This document shows positions 45,385 to 54,202 of a stretch of DNA of 64,000 bases, piece by piece. Position numbers and translations under genes: made by a program. Where the stretch lies: assembly GCA_028284605.1 (NCBI GenBank), contig JANQRL010000047.1, positions 1 through 64,000 of the forward strand, read 5' to 3'. This stretch comes from Paracoccaceae bacterium (GTDB lineage: Bacteria; Pseudomonadota; Alphaproteobacteria; Rhodobacterales; Rhodobacteraceae). Positions within the stretch are counted from its first letter, which is position 1. Every line of letters starts with the position of its first letter. The notes below the pieces were generated by a model. It did no database searches. It was not told the DNA's origin and saw only the letters and a program-made list of their open reading frames with translations.

Positions 45385-45417
45385 TCAGGGCCCCAGGGAG
45401 GAGGAGAGGGACCCCGA
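45385..45417 (-). ncRNA. CcsR-like hairpin 1 (nearest DUF1127)
   Basis: A 10-bp stem (TCAGGGCCCC/GGGACCCCGA on the plus strand) closes the 13-base loop at 45395-45407. Two pairs are U-G when read as minus-strand RNA. It starts 6 bases after the DUF1127 stop codon. Confidence 0.8.
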
Positions 45418-45423
45418 TCCGAA

Positions 45424-45663
45424 TTACCTTCCCGCCGTGCCCCCCGTGCCTTCGGTGGCCTCGAGCGCGACGCGACCGATATCCGCCCGGGCGATGCCCA
45501 GATCGTTCAGTTCACGGTCCGACAGCATCGACAGTTCGTTGTAGGTCGTGCGGTAGACCTTGCGGCGGGCGTTCCAGGCGCCGAATTCGGCGGCCCAGCG
45601 GTTCAATCTCTGGCCCAGGCCGGTTCCGGCGAGGGCGGTGCGGGTGTTGCTGGCATATGCCAT
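45424..45663 (-). CDS. DUF1127 small protein (CcaF1-like)
   Basis: A 79-residue basic protein. The DUF1127 core RKVYRTTYNELSMLSDRELNDLGIARADIGRVALEAT occupies about residues 36-70. Small DUF1127 proteins are RNA-related; the R. sphaeroides homologue CcaF1 binds RNA and influences processing of the downstream CcsR RNAs. ATG 45663 gives the expected size; the frame stays open upstream but across the promoter. The small RNA array begins six bases after its stop, so gene and RNAs share one transcript. Confidence 0.9.
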   Translation of the reverse strand: MAYASNTRTALAGTGLGQRLNRWAAEFGAWNARRKVYRTTYNELSMLSDRELNDLGIARADIGRVALEATEGTGGTAGR

Positions 45664-45692
45664 TGTCGTCTGTAACCTTCGGGTACGGTTGT

Positions 45693-45709
45693 CCCCGCTT
45701 GCGGCGGGG
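45693..45709 (-). promoter_or_regulatory. 5' UTR hairpin of the DUF1127 transcript
   Basis: CCCCGC, a five-base loop and GCGGGG form a compact stem between the proposed promoter and the DUF1127 start codon. It may influence translation or stability. Confidence 0.4.
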
Positions 45710-45750
45710 TGTTGCTGCTCGTGACGCGCTGATAGCGCTCTCACGACCCG

Positions 45751-45778
45751 AAGATAGGCCGATGCTGCGGTTGCACAA
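45751..45778 (-). promoter_or_regulatory. Candidate promoter of the DUF1127-small RNA transcript
   Basis: On the minus strand TTGTGC (45778-45773) and TATCTT (45756-45751) are separated by 16 bases. The C-rich CCTATCTT form resembles heat-shock-type (RpoH) -10 elements, in line with the known control of the R. sphaeroides locus. Sigma factor choice is inferred. Confidence 0.5.
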
Positions 45779-45947
45779 TTCCTTTTCGAGACAATGCTGC
45801 TATGCAGAAAACGCATATGATTTGCTGGGCGGATTTTTCGGCTATCGCACGGTTTTTGCGCGGTTTCGGAACCTCCGCCTTGCCGTTTCGCCTTGAACGC
45901 CCACCTCATGCGTGGAGATTGGGCAGAACCGAAAGAGGGGCCGTGTC

Positions 45948-47042
45948 ATGGGGGTGACAAAGGACGAAATTCTGGCCGCGCTGCGATCTGTCGCGGTGCC
46001 CGGCGGCGGCGATCTGGTGAGCCGCGATCTGGTCCGCGCGGTGGGAATCAGCGGCGATCAGGTGCGATTCGTGATCGAGGCGGAGGACCCGGCCCAGGCC
46101 AAGGCGATGGAGGCGGCGCGGGCCGAAGCCGAGGATGTCATCCGGGCCTTGCCGGGCGTGACCGGGGCCGCCGTGATGCTCACCGCTCACAGCCCTGGCG
46201 GGGCGTCCAAGGCGCCTCCGCCCCCGGGCGGGGAACCGCCGGCGCTGAAGATCGGCCGCCACCCGACCAAGCAATCCGGCCCGGCACCCGTGGCCGGCGT
46301 CGACCGGATCATCGCCGTGGGCTCCGGCAAGGGTGGGGTGGGCAAATCCACCGTCGCCACGAACCTCGCCGTGGCGCTGGCGCGGGAGGGGCGCCGGGTC
46401 GGCCTGCTCGACGCCGATATCTACGGCCCCTCGATCCCGCGCATGATGGGAATCCAGAAGAAACCCGCCTCGCCGGACGGCAAGACGATCATCCCGCTTC
46501 AGGCCCATGGCGTGACGCTGATGTCCATCGGCTTCATGGTGGAGCCGGAAAAGGCCGTGGTCTGGCGCGGCCCGATGCTGATGGGCGCGCTGCAACAGAT
46601 GCTCGGGCAGGTGGAGTGGGGCGGGCTCGACATCCTGATCGTCGATCTGCCCCCCGGGACCGGCGATGTGCAGCTCACGCTCTGCCAGCGCACGGCGCTG
46701 ACCGGGGCGGTGGTGGTGAGCACGCCGCAGGACGTGGCGCTGATCGACGCGCGCAAGGCGCTTGATATGTTCGGCACGCTGAAGACCCCGGTGCTCGGCC
46801 TGATCGAGAACATGTCGGTCTATATCTGTCCGAATTGCGGGCACGAGGCGCATCTCTTCGGCCATGGCGGGGTGGCGGCGGAGGCGGAGCGGCTCGGCCT
46901 GCCGTTCCTCGGCGCGCTGCCGATCGACCTCGACACGCGGCTCGCCGGGGATGGCGGGTCGCCGATTGCCACCGGCGACGGGCCGATGGCCGGGGCCTAT
47001 CGCGAGCTGGCCCGGCGCTTCGTCTCCGGCGGGATGGCCTGA
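45948..47042 (+). CDS. apbC: Mrp/ApbC iron-sulfur cluster carrier ATPase
   Basis: A 364-residue P-loop protein. An N-terminal MIP18/DUF59-like domain (about 1-80) leads to the deviant Walker A SGKGGVGKSTVATNLAVALA near 128. DADIYGPSIPRMMGI and the CPNCGH motif, whose two Cys bind the bridging [4Fe-4S] cluster, follow. It carries Fe-S clusters to apo-proteins; the many flavo- and Fe-S enzymes of this genome, such as LeuCD, are plausible clients. ATG 45948 has an AGAGGGG Shine-Dalgarno; an upstream ATG at 45912 is less likely. Confidence 0.95.
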   Translation: MGVTKDEILAALRSVAVPGGGDLVSRDLVRAVGISGDQVRFVIEAEDPAQAKAMEAARAEAEDVIRALPGVTGAAVMLTAHSPGGASKAPPPPGGEPPALKIGRHPTKQSGPAPVAGVDRIIAVGSGKGGVGKSTVATNLAVALAREGRRVGLLDADIYGPSIPRMMGIQKKPASPDGKTIIPLQAHGVTLMSIGFMVEPEKAVVWRGPMLMGALQQMLGQVEWGGLDILIVDLPPGTGDVQLTLCQRTALTGAVVVSTPQDVALIDARKALDMFGTLKTPVLGLIENMSVYICPNCGHEAHLFGHGGVAAEAERLGLPFLGALPIDLDTRLAGDGGSPIATGDGPMAGAYRELARRFVSGGMA

Positions 47043-47064
47043 CCGGACCTTCCGGGAAATCATG

Positions 47065-47123
47065 GAATCCGACAGGCGGACGGCGAATCACGCAGGCGTG
47101 ACACCGGCTTGATTCGCGGAATC
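47065..47123. promoter_or_regulatory. Cluster of four GANTC (CcrM) sites
   Basis: GAATC at 47065 and 47085, GATTC at 47111 and GAATC at 47119. The last two form GATTC-GCG-GAATC. In alphaproteobacteria CcrM methylates GANTC and GcrA reads its state at cell-cycle promoters. The position upstream of the division cluster is suggestive; function is inferred. Confidence 0.5.
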
Positions 47124-47566
47124 TGCCAAGGGAAACGGGTTATGGTCGCCGGTTTCGAGGGCAATTCCGGGCAATCTCAGTGCCTTCAGATGAGATTTCT
47201 CGGGAAATCATGGAAAAATGTGTCAGCGAAAAGCCGCCACAATATGTTGTGTTGTTGTCCGGTGTGTCCGCTAAGTTATGATGTGCAGAGCGCCGTAGCG
47301 GCACAATACCTTGTTTCTTGAGTGTCTCGAAAACAGCATCTAGTACCATCTCGCCCAAAAAACTGTTGAGTTCCATGAATTCCCAGAGCATAACTCTGCT
47401 CAAGGAAGACGGGCAGACAAATCGGGGCGCACAAAAGACCCCACCGGCGACAAGTCAGGTTTCATACAGGCACCCGCTTTCCTGAGACGAAGAGATCCGG
47501 CGCGCGAGCGAGCAGACATCCCCCCAGGTGGCGCGCGTAGCTGGACATCCCGCGAGGGACGATGGC

Positions 47567-47605
47567 GGCGGATTGGGCTATGGCAGCAGCTCAATCCGCC
47601 GTTTT
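47567..47605 (+). terminator. Terminator-like hairpin in the mraZ leader
   Basis: GGCGGATTGGGC (47567-47578) pairs with GCTCAATCCGCC (47589-47600) over 12 positions with one G-T pair. GTTTTCG follows. It lies about 55 bases before the mraZ start, so it would either end upstream transcription or attenuate the division operon. Confidence 0.5.
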
Positions 47606-47659
47606 CGCTCCGGGATCGCCTCAAGGTGCAATCGGGGGAAGGAAAGGGGCCGCGGGACA

Positions 47660-48160
47660 GTGTCTCTGGGTTTCCTCGGCGGGTTCGACCAGAAGGTCGA
47701 CACGAAAGGTCGGGTTTCGATCCCGGCCGATTTTCGTGCCGTGCTCGCCGATGGCGATCCGCGCTGCCCCGATCATCCGCTGCCGCGCCTCGTGGTCCTC
47801 CACGGGCCCCATCTGAAGAACCACCTCCAGGCCTATACCTTTGACGGAATGCAGGAAATTCACGCCGGCATCCGCAAGCTGCCGCGCGGCCCCGACCGCC
47901 GCCAGGCCGAGCGCTATATCCTCGGCCATTCCTGGACCACCGAGATCGACAAGGACGGCCGGATCGTCCTGCCGCAGCGCCTGCGCGCCCAGATCGGGCT
48001 AGAGGGCGAGGCCAAGATGATGGCGATGGGCGATCATTTCGAGATCTGGAATGCCGAAACCTTCGCCGAGGTCGAGGCCCGCGAGACCGCCGAATGGCTC
48101 GCCGACAAGCCCGAGGATTTCGACCCGCTCACGCTTCTCGACCCGCCGGGCGGGGCCTGA
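47660..48160 (+). CDS. mraZ: Division/cell-wall cluster repressor MraZ
   Basis: A 166-residue protein with two SpoVT/AbrB-type halves: FLGGFDQKVDTKGRVSIPADFRAVL near the start, and TTEIDKDGRIVLPQRLRAQIGL near residue 100. The second carries the DxxGR...LP pattern that repeats the first. MraZ binds the promoter of its own cluster and tunes cell division and wall synthesis genes. The start is GTG 47660, behind GGAAAGGGG. It is four bases upstream of rsmH. Confidence 0.93.
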   Translation: MSLGFLGGFDQKVDTKGRVSIPADFRAVLADGDPRCPDHPLPRLVVLHGPHLKNHLQAYTFDGMQEIHAGIRKLPRGPDRRQAERYILGHSWTTEIDKDGRIVLPQRLRAQIGLEGEAKMMAMGDHFEIWNAETFAEVEARETAEWLADKPEDFDPLTLLDPPGGA

Positions 48161-48163
48161 GCC

Positions 48164-49132
48164 ATGGGGCCAGCTGCCGCCGCGCCCCATATTCCGGTCC
48201 TGATCGGCCCGCTCATCGAGACCTGTGCGCCAATCTCCGGCACCTGGCTCGATGGCACCTTCGGCGCCGGCGGCTATGCGAAGGCCCTGCTGGAGGCGGG
48301 GGCAGAGAAGGTCATCGGCCTCGACCGCGATCCGTCGGTATTCGATCTCGCTGTCGGCTGGGCCGGGGATTGGCCGGGCCTCGAACTCCATGAGGCCACG
48401 TTTTCCGAACTCGACCGTTACGGCGCGGATCTCGACGGGGTGGTGCTCGACCTCGGGGTCAGTTCGATGCAACTCGACCAGGCCGAGCGCGGCTTCTCCT
48501 TCCTGCGCGACGGGCCGCTCGACATGCGCATGGGGGCCGCGGGGCCGAGCGCGGCGGATATCGTCAACCGCGCTGACGAAACCCTGATCGCCGACATCCT
48601 CTACCGTTACGGTGAGGAGCGGCAGAGCCGCCGCATCGCCCGCGCCATCGCCCGCGAACGTCCGCTCAGCACGACCGCGGAGCTGGCCGCGCTGATCGAA
48701 CGCTGCCTGCCGCGCCCGAAACCCGGCCAGAGCCATCCGGCGACCCGTTCCTTTCAGGCGCTCCGCATCGCGGTGAACGACGAGTACGGCGAACTCGCCG
48801 CGGGGCTGATGGCCGCCGAGCGGGCGCTCCGCCCCGGCGGGCTCCTCGCTGTCGTGAGCTTCCATTCCGTCGAGGACCGCATCGTCAAACGTTTCATTCA
48901 GGCCCGCAGCACGACCGGCGGCGGCAGCCGGCACGCGCCGGAGCGGCAGGGGCCGGCGCCGGGCTTCGAGAGCGTCACCCGCAAGGCCGTCGGCCCCAGC
49001 GCCCGCGAAGTCGCCGCGAACCCCCGCGCCCGCTCCGCCAAGCTCCGCGTGGCCCGGAGGACCGCGGCGCCGGCCGCCCCGGTCGACCCGAAGACGCTCG
49101 GCATGCCCGTGATCCGGGGGAAAATCCAATGA
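48164..49132 (+). CDS. rsmH: 16S rRNA m4C1402 methyltransferase RsmH (MraW)
   Basis: A 322-residue SAM-dependent methyltransferase. [45 protein letters not shown] (SAM site), [19 protein letters not shown] and [13 protein letters not shown] are diagnostic. It methylates N4 of C1402 in 16S rRNA. It is the second gene of the cluster and overlaps ftsL as ATGA. Confidence 0.96.
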   Translation: MGPAAAAPHIPVLIGPLIETCAPISGTWLDGTFGAGGYAKALLEAGAEKVIGLDRDPSVFDLAVGWAGDWPGLELHEATFSELDRYGADLDGVVLDLGVSSMQLDQAERGFSFLRDGPLDMRMGAAGPSAADIVNRADETLIADILYRYGEERQSRRIARAIARERPLSTTAELAALIERCLPRPKPGQSHPATRSFQALRIAVNDEYGELAAGLMAAERALRPGGLLAVVSFHSVEDRIVKRFIQARSTTGGGSRHAPERQGPAPGFESVTRKAVGPSAREVAANPRARSAKLRVARRTAAPAAPVDPKTLGMPVIRGKIQ

Positions 49133-49479
49133 GGGGAACGATTTACATCCTCAGCGTTATCGCCGTCATCGGCCTCGCCTATTGGGCCTATGTCGAGAAT
49201 TACCGCACCCAAGCGGCGCTCAGCGAGGTCCGCGGCCTCCATGCCGAGATCGGCCAGGCCCATGAGCGGCTCACCATGCTGCGCGCCGAATGGGCCTATC
49301 TGAACCGCCCCGACCGGCTCCGCGATCTCGCCGACCTGAACTACAACCGGCTCGAACTCATGCCGCTCATGCCCGACGCCTTCGGCCGGATCGGCGACGT
49401 GCCCTATCCGCAGCCCGCCCTTCTGCCGATCACCGACCCGATCGAGCTTTCCGCCCGCACCGGCGAGGATTTCCCGTGA
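49129..49479 (+). CDS. ftsL: Cell division protein FtsL
   Basis: A 116-residue bitopic protein: a single membrane segment at about residues 4-22 ([19 protein letters not shown]), then a short coiled coil ([35 protein letters not shown]). FtsL links the FtsQB complex to FtsWI in the divisome. Sequence identity is always low in this family; size, topology and position between rsmH and ftsI make the call. It overlaps both neighbours by four bases. Confidence 0.9.
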   Translation: MRGTIYILSVIAVIGLAYWAYVENYRTQAALSEVRGLHAEIGQAHERLTMLRAEWAYLNRPDRLRDLADLNYNRLELMPLMPDAFGRIGDVPYPQPALLPITDPIELSARTGEDFP

Positions 49480-51260
49480 TCCGCAGCCCGCTCCGCCCGC
49501 TCGCCCGGATCCTGCGCGCCCGGGACCGGGGCGAGAACCCGGACGTTATCGCCGCCGAGAACCTGCGCCGCCGCCGCGCCGCCGATCAGGAACGCGCCCG
49601 CGCCCGGGCCGAGGGGCGGCTCCTTGTCCTCGGCGTCTTCTTCCTCTGCGCCTTCGCGGTGATCGGGGGCCGGATGGGGGTGCTCGCCGCCTCGGAGCCG
49701 GAAGAGCCCCGTGCCTCGGTCTCCGGCAACCCGATCATCGGCCAGCGCGCCGATATCGTCGACCGCAACGGGCGGCTCCTGGCCACCAACCTCGCCACCC
49801 ATTCGCTCTACGCCCATCCCCAGGAGATGATCGAGCCGGAGCGCACGGCGGAGGCCCTCGCCGCGATCTTCCCCGAACTCGACGCCGAAGACCTCCTCAA
49901 GGACTTCACCGGCGAGCGCCGCTTCCTTTGGGTCCGCCGCGAACTCAGCCCGGAACAGAAACAGGCGGTCCACAATATCGGCGAACCGGGCCTGCATTTC
50001 GGTCCGCGTGAGATGCGGCTCTACCCGAACGGCTCCATCGCCGCCCATATCCTCGGCGGCGCCTCCTATGGCCGCGAAGGCGTGGCCAGCGCCGAGGTGA
50101 TCGGCACCGCCGGGGTCGAGAAGCAGTTCGATGATTTCCTGCGCGACCCCGCGAACGAGGGCGCGCCGCTCCAGCTCTCCATCGACCTCACCGTGCAGGC
50201 CGCCTCCGAACGGGTGCTCGCCGGCGGCATGATGCTGATGAACGCCAAGGGCGCGGCGAGCGTGCTGATGGATGTCCGCACCGGCGAGATCATCTCCTTG
50301 GTTTCACTGCCCGATTTCGACCCGAACGACCGCCCCCCGGTGCTGACCGAGGGCGACCAGTCCGACAGCCCGCTCTTCAACCGTGCGGTGCAGGGGGTCT
50401 ATGAACTGGGGTCGGTCTTCAAGATCTTCACCGTGGCCCAGGCCCTCGATCTGGGCCTGGTCAACGCCGCGACGACCATCGACACGCGGGGGCCGCTCAC
50501 CTGGGGCCGGTTCCGGATCCGCGATTTCCACGATCTGGGCCCCTCGCTCAGCGTGACGGATGTGATCGTGGAAAGCTCCAATATCGGCACCGCCCGGATT
50601 GCGCAGATGATCGGGGCGGAACGGCAGCGCGATTTCCTCGGCGAGCTGGGCCTCCTCGAACCGGTGCCACTTGAGATGACAGAGGCCCCCACCGGCCGCC
50701 CGCTCCTGCCGCCGAACTGGTCGGAACTGTCGACCATGACGATCTCCTACGGCCACGGCCTCTCCTCCTCGCCGCTGCACCTCGCCCAGGCCTATGCGGC
50801 GATGGTCAATGGCGGCACGCTGGTGCGCCCCACGCTCCTGCGCCAGGCCGGTCAGCAGGCCGGCCCCCGGGTCATCAGCCCGCAGACCTCCGCCATCGCC
50901 ACCGACATGCTGCGCCAGGTCGTGGCCCGCGGCACCGCCTCCTTCGGCGAGGTTCCGGGCTATCAGGTCGGCGGCAAGACCGGCACCGCCGACAAGCCCC
51001 GCGCGGCGGGCGGCGGTTACTATGACGACAAGGTGCTCTCCACCTTCGCCTCGGTCTTTCCGGCGGACAATCCGCGCTATGTGCTGATCGTGACCCTCGA
51101 TGAACCGGTCGAGACCTCCGGCACCGAACCGCGCCGCACCGCGGGCTGGACCGCCGTGCCCATCGCCGCGGAGATGATCCGCCGCACCGCGCCCCTCCTC
51201 GGCCTGCGCCCGCAGATTGAAACCCTCGGCGCAACGGGTGTAACACTCACCTCGAACTGA
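49476..51260 (+). CDS. ftsI: Septal peptidoglycan transpeptidase FtsI (PBP3)
   Basis: A 594-residue class B penicillin-binding protein: membrane anchor at about residues 49-66, pedestal domain, then the transpeptidase with S313-V-F-K316, the ESSNIG (SxN) motif and GGKTGTADKP. It crosslinks septal peptidoglycan with FtsW. The start is GTG 49476, overlapping ftsL as GTGA. The C-terminus carries a short Thr/Leu-rich tail after the usual end. Confidence 0.95.
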   Translation: MIRSPLRPLARILRARDRGENPDVIAAENLRRRRAADQERARARAEGRLLVLGVFFLCAFAVIGGRMGVLAASEPEEPRASVSGNPIIGQRADIVDRNGRLLATNLATHSLYAHPQEMIEPERTAEALAAIFPELDAEDLLKDFTGERRFLWVRRELSPEQKQAVHNIGEPGLHFGPREMRLYPNGSIAAHILGGASYGREGVASAEVIGTAGVEKQFDDFLRDPANEGAPLQLSIDLTVQAASERVLAGGMMLMNAKGAASVLMDVRTGEIISLVSLPDFDPNDRPPVLTEGDQSDSPLFNRAVQGVYELGSVFKIFTVAQALDLGLVNAATTIDTRGPLTWGRFRIRDFHDLGPSLSVTDVIVESSNIGTARIAQMIGAERQRDFLGELGLLEPVPLEMTEAPTGRPLLPPNWSELSTMTISYGHGLSSSPLHLAQAYAAMVNGGTLVRPTLLRQAGQQAGPRVISPQTSAIATDMLRQVVARGTASFGEVPGYQVGGKTGTADKPRAAGGGYYDDKVLSTFASVFPADNPRYVLIVTLDEPVETSGTEPRRTAGWTAVPIAAEMIRRTAPLLGLRPQIETLGATGVTLTSN

Positions 51261-51277
51261 GCTCGATGGGGAGAGCG

Positions 51278-52774
51278 ATGAGTAAGGCGGCGCCCGGCGA
51301 CAAGACCGCGACCCTCACAGAGCTGGGGCTGACGGCGCAGGGCGGGCGCGAGGCGCGGATCACCGGGGTCACCGCCGACAGCCGCGAGGTGATGCCGGGC
51401 TTTCTCTTCGCCGCTCTGCCGGGGAGCCGCGTCCATGGCGCGGAGTTCATCCAATACGCCCTGCGCCAGCGCGCCGGCGCGATCCTGACCGATACCGAAG
51501 GCGCCCGGATCGCCGCCGCAGACCTGGCCGAAAGCGACGCCGCGCTGATCCTCGCCGAGGATTCGCGCCAGACCCTGGCCCAGACCGCGAGCCTCTGGTT
51601 CGGCTCCCATCCCGCCACCATGGTCGCGGTGACCGGCACCAACGGAAAGACCAGCGTGGCCAGTTTCTGCCGCCAGATCTGGGTGGAGCTGGAGGAACAG
51701 GGGGTCAATCTCGGCACCACCGGGGTGGAGGGCGTCTGGACCCACCCCCTGCGCCACACCACCCCCGATCCGGTGACCCTGCATCGGGTTCTGGCCGAGG
51801 CGCGGGCGGCCGGCGTGACCCATGTGGCGATGGAAGCCTCCTCCCACGGGCTCGACCAGCGCCGGCTCGACGGGATCGTCCTCGCCGCCGCCGGGTTCTC
51901 CAATTTCAGCCAGGACCATCTCGACTATCACCACACCCTCGAAGCCTATTTCGACGCCAAGATGGGCCTCTTCACCCGGCTCCTGCCGGAAGAGGGCGTG
52001 GCGGTGGTCAATCTCGACGATCCGCGCGGGCGGCAGGTCGCGCAGATCGCTGAACACCGCGGTCAGGAGGTGATCGGCGTCGGCCGCAGCCCCGAGGCGC
52101 GGCTGAGGCTGACCGCGCTCCGCTTCGGCCCCACTGGGCAGGAGGTGCGCTTCGGCTGGCAGGGCCGGGCCTATATGGTGCATCTGCCGCTGATCGGTGG
52201 GTTCCAGGCGGAGAATGTGCTGCTCGCCGCCGGTCTCGTGATCGCCGCCGGGGCGGACCCCGAGGAAGTCTTCGACACGCTCCCGCATCTCGAAACCGTG
52301 CGTGGCCGGATGGAGCACGCGGCGACACGGGACAACGGCGCGGCGGTCTTCGTCGATTACGCCCACACGCCGGACGCGGTGGCGACGGCCCTTCAGGCGC
52401 TCCGCCCCCATGTGATGGGCCGCATCGTGGCCATCGTCGGCGCCGGCGGCGACCGCGACACGTCCAAGCGCCGGCTGATGGGCCAGGCGGCGGCGGAATA
52501 CTCCGACCAGGTGATCGTGACCGACGACAATCCCCGCTCCGAGGACCCGGCGGTGATCCGCATGGCGGTGATGTCCGGCGCGCCCGGGGCGATGGAGGTC
52601 GGCGACCGCGCCGAGGCGATCCTGCGCGGCGTCGATGCGCTCGGCCCCGGCGATGCGCTGCTGATCTGCGGCAAGGGCCATGAGACCGGGCAGATCATCG
52701 GCGACGACGTGCTGCCGTTTGACGATGTGGAACAGGCGAGCGTGGCCGTCGCGGCCCTCGACGGGGCGATCTGA
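51278..52774 (+). CDS. murE: UDP-MurNAc-L-Ala-D-Glu:meso-DAP ligase MurE
   Basis: A 498-residue Mur ligase. The ATP loop VTGTNGKTSVASFCRQ, the MEASSHGLDQRRLDG block, and the DNPRSEDP motif that selects meso-diaminopimelate are present, so the wall is of the Gram-negative DAP type. I used ATG 51278, behind GGGGAGA; an ATG 12 bases upstream is possible. The stop shares one base with murF. Confidence 0.96.
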   Translation: MSKAAPGDKTATLTELGLTAQGGREARITGVTADSREVMPGFLFAALPGSRVHGAEFIQYALRQRAGAILTDTEGARIAAADLAESDAALILAEDSRQTLAQTASLWFGSHPATMVAVTGTNGKTSVASFCRQIWVELEEQGVNLGTTGVEGVWTHPLRHTTPDPVTLHRVLAEARAAGVTHVAMEASSHGLDQRRLDGIVLAAAGFSNFSQDHLDYHHTLEAYFDAKMGLFTRLLPEEGVAVVNLDDPRGRQVAQIAEHRGQEVIGVGRSPEARLRLTALRFGPTGQEVRFGWQGRAYMVHLPLIGGFQAENVLLAAGLVIAAGADPEEVFDTLPHLETVRGRMEHAATRDNGAAVFVDYAHTPDAVATALQALRPHVMGRIVAIVGAGGDRDTSKRRLMGQAAAEYSDQVIVTDDNPRSEDPAVIRMAVMSGAPGAMEVGDRAEAILRGVDALGPGDALLICGKGHETGQIIGDDVLPFDDVEQASVAVAALDGAI

Positions 52775-54198
52775 TGGCGCTCTGGACGGCCGAAGAGGCC
52801 GCCGCCGCCACCGGAGGCCGGGCGACCGCCCCCTTTTCCGCTACGGGATTATCCATTGACAGCAGGACGTTAGCGCCCGGCGATCTGTTCATCGCCCTGA
52901 AAGCGGAGCGCGACGGCCATGACTTCGTGGCGGGCGCCTTGGCCGCCGGCGCCTCGGCGGCCCTGGTAACCCATAGACCTGACGGCGTGGACGACGATGC
53001 GCCGCTTCTGATCGTCGATGACGTTCAAGCTGCCCTGGAGGCTCTGGGCCGCGCCGGCCGCGCCCGCACCAAGGCGCGGGTGGCGGGCATCACCGGGTCG
53101 GTCGGAAAGACCTCGACCAAAGAGATGCTCCGCGACGCGCTTTCCGGTCAGGGCAAGGTCCATGCCTCGGTGGCGAGCTACAACAACCATTGGGGGGTGC
53201 CCCTGACCCTGGCCCGGATGCCGGCGGACACCGATTATGCGGTCATCGAGATCGGAATGAACGCGCCGGGCGAAATCGCGCCGCTCTCGAAACAGGCCCG
53301 GCCCCATGTCGCCATGGTCACCACCGTCGGCGCCGCCCATCTCGAAGCCTTCGAGAATATCGACGGAATCGCGGTCGAAAAAGGCTCGATCTGCGACGGC
53401 TTGGAGCCCGAGGGCATCGCGGTCCTCAATGGCGACTTGTCAAATTCCGATCTTCTTTACGAGGCCGCTCGTCGAAACAGCGCCGAAATCTGCACTTTTG
53501 GAACATCCACCGGACTCGACTACCACCTCACCGCCGCCCGCATCTCCGAAGGCGTCACCATCGGTGAAGGCCGCGCCAAAGGCCAGGACCTGCTCTTCAA
53601 AATAGCCAGCGAAGGCCGACATTTCGCGCTCAATGCCCTTGGCGTCCTCGCCGTCGCCGAGGCTCTTGGCGCCGACCGGGCCGAAACCCTGATCGGCCTC
53701 GGCCGCTGGGCGCCGCCCAAAGGCCGCGGCAACCGCGAGCGCCTCATCCTCGACGACGGCCTCGAAGACGCCGCCTTCGAACTGATCGACGACGCCTTCA
53801 ACGCCAACCCGACCTCGCTCTCCGCCGCGCTCGAGGTCCTCGCCGCCGCCAAGCCTCAGGGACGCGGCCGCCGTATCGCGATCCTCGGCGACATGCTCGA
53901 ACTCGGCCCCGCCGAGGCCGAGATGCACGCCGCCATCGCCAGCGACCCCGCCCTCGAGACCGTTGCCACGATCCACTGCGCAGGCCCCCGCATGGCCCAT
54001 CTCCACGCCGCCCTCGACCCGGCCCGCCGGGGCCGCCACACCGAGACCGCCGAGGAGCTTGCCGCAGAAGCCCCCCATCTCGTCCGCCCCGGCGATGTCG
54101 TCCTCGTCAAAGGCTCCAAGGGCAGCCGGGTCTCGCTCGTCGTTGACGCATTGCGCAAACTCGGGCATCCGGTCCGGCAATCAGAAAGCGAGGCCTGA
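52774..54198 (+). CDS. murF: UDP-MurNAc-tripeptide:D-Ala-D-Ala ligase MurF
   Basis: A 474-residue Mur ligase. [26 protein letters not shown] at the N-terminus, the ATP loop [14 protein letters not shown] near 110, [13 protein letters not shown], and [15 protein letters not shown] are characteristic. It adds D-Ala-D-Ala to complete the pentapeptide. Part of the gene around 53420-53500 is locally AT-richer, but the frame is intact. Confidence 0.96.
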   Translation: MALWTAEEAAAATGGRATAPFSATGLSIDSRTLAPGDLFIALKAERDGHDFVAGALAAGASAALVTHRPDGVDDDAPLLIVDDVQAALEALGRAGRARTKARVAGITGSVGKTSTKEMLRDALSGQGKVHASVASYNNHWGVPLTLARMPADTDYAVIEIGMNAPGEIAPLSKQARPHVAMVTTVGAAHLEAFENIDGIAVEKGSICDGLEPEGIAVLNGDLSNSDLLYEAARRNSAEICTFGTSTGLDYHLTAARISEGVTIGEGRAKGQDLLFKIASEGRHFALNALGVLAVAEALGADRAETLIGLGRWAPPKGRGNRERLILDDGLEDAAFELIDDAFNANPTSLSAALEVLAAAKPQGRGRRIAILGDMLELGPAEAEMHAAIASDPALETVATIHCAGPRMAHLHAALDPARRGRHTETAEELAAEAPHLVRPGDVVLVKGSKGSRVSLVVDALRKLGHPVRQSESEA

Positions 54199-54202
54199 GC
54201 AG

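Larger units (their letters stand above)
45190..45423 (-). ncRNA. Five-copy CcsR/cuckoo-type small RNA array (CCUCCUCCC loops)
   Basis: Directly after the DUF1127 stop, the minus-strand transcript folds into five consecutive hairpins, each with the identical 13-base loop UCUCCUCCUCCCU. Stem sequences differ between copies. Mismatches that would be A-C on the plus strand become U-G wobbles on the minus strand, which fixes the strand. In Rhodobacter sphaeroides four such RNAs (CcsR1-4) are cut from the 3' part of a DUF1127 (CcaF1) transcript under RpoH control and act in stress responses. Here there are five. The loop is an anti-Shine-Dalgarno sequence. Confidence 0.9.
47043..47659. other. 617-bp gene-free leader upstream of mraZ, partly AT-rich
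   Basis: Bases 47201-47400 contain 93 G or C in 200, about 46%, against well over 60% in the surrounding genes. A 15-base direct repeat CGGGAAATCATGGAA occurs at 47053 and 47201. A possible promoter is TTGTTG at 47252 with TTATGA at 47276 (18-base spacer). Open frames here lack ribosome sites and familiar sequence, so no gene is called. I looked for RNase P RNA and for MraZ-type TGGG triplets and saw neither. Confidence 0.6.

Noticed and set aside
45211..45408. Five CAGGGAGGAGGAGAG repeats taken as a CRISPR array or a row of ribosome sites
   Set aside because: The spacing is irregular (42, 57, 47, 37 bases), the flanks pair with each other, and wobble pairs only make sense on the minus strand. 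There are no open frames starting after the repeats and no cas genes.
47140..47403. An 87-codon frame on the minus strand upstream of mraZ
   Set aside because: No Shine-Dalgarno, no familiar sequence, and it lies in the AT-rich regulatory leader.
47043..47659. RNase P RNA gene upstream of mraZ
   Set aside because: I looked for the conserved GAGGAAAGUCCGGGC-type and closing helices and found none.
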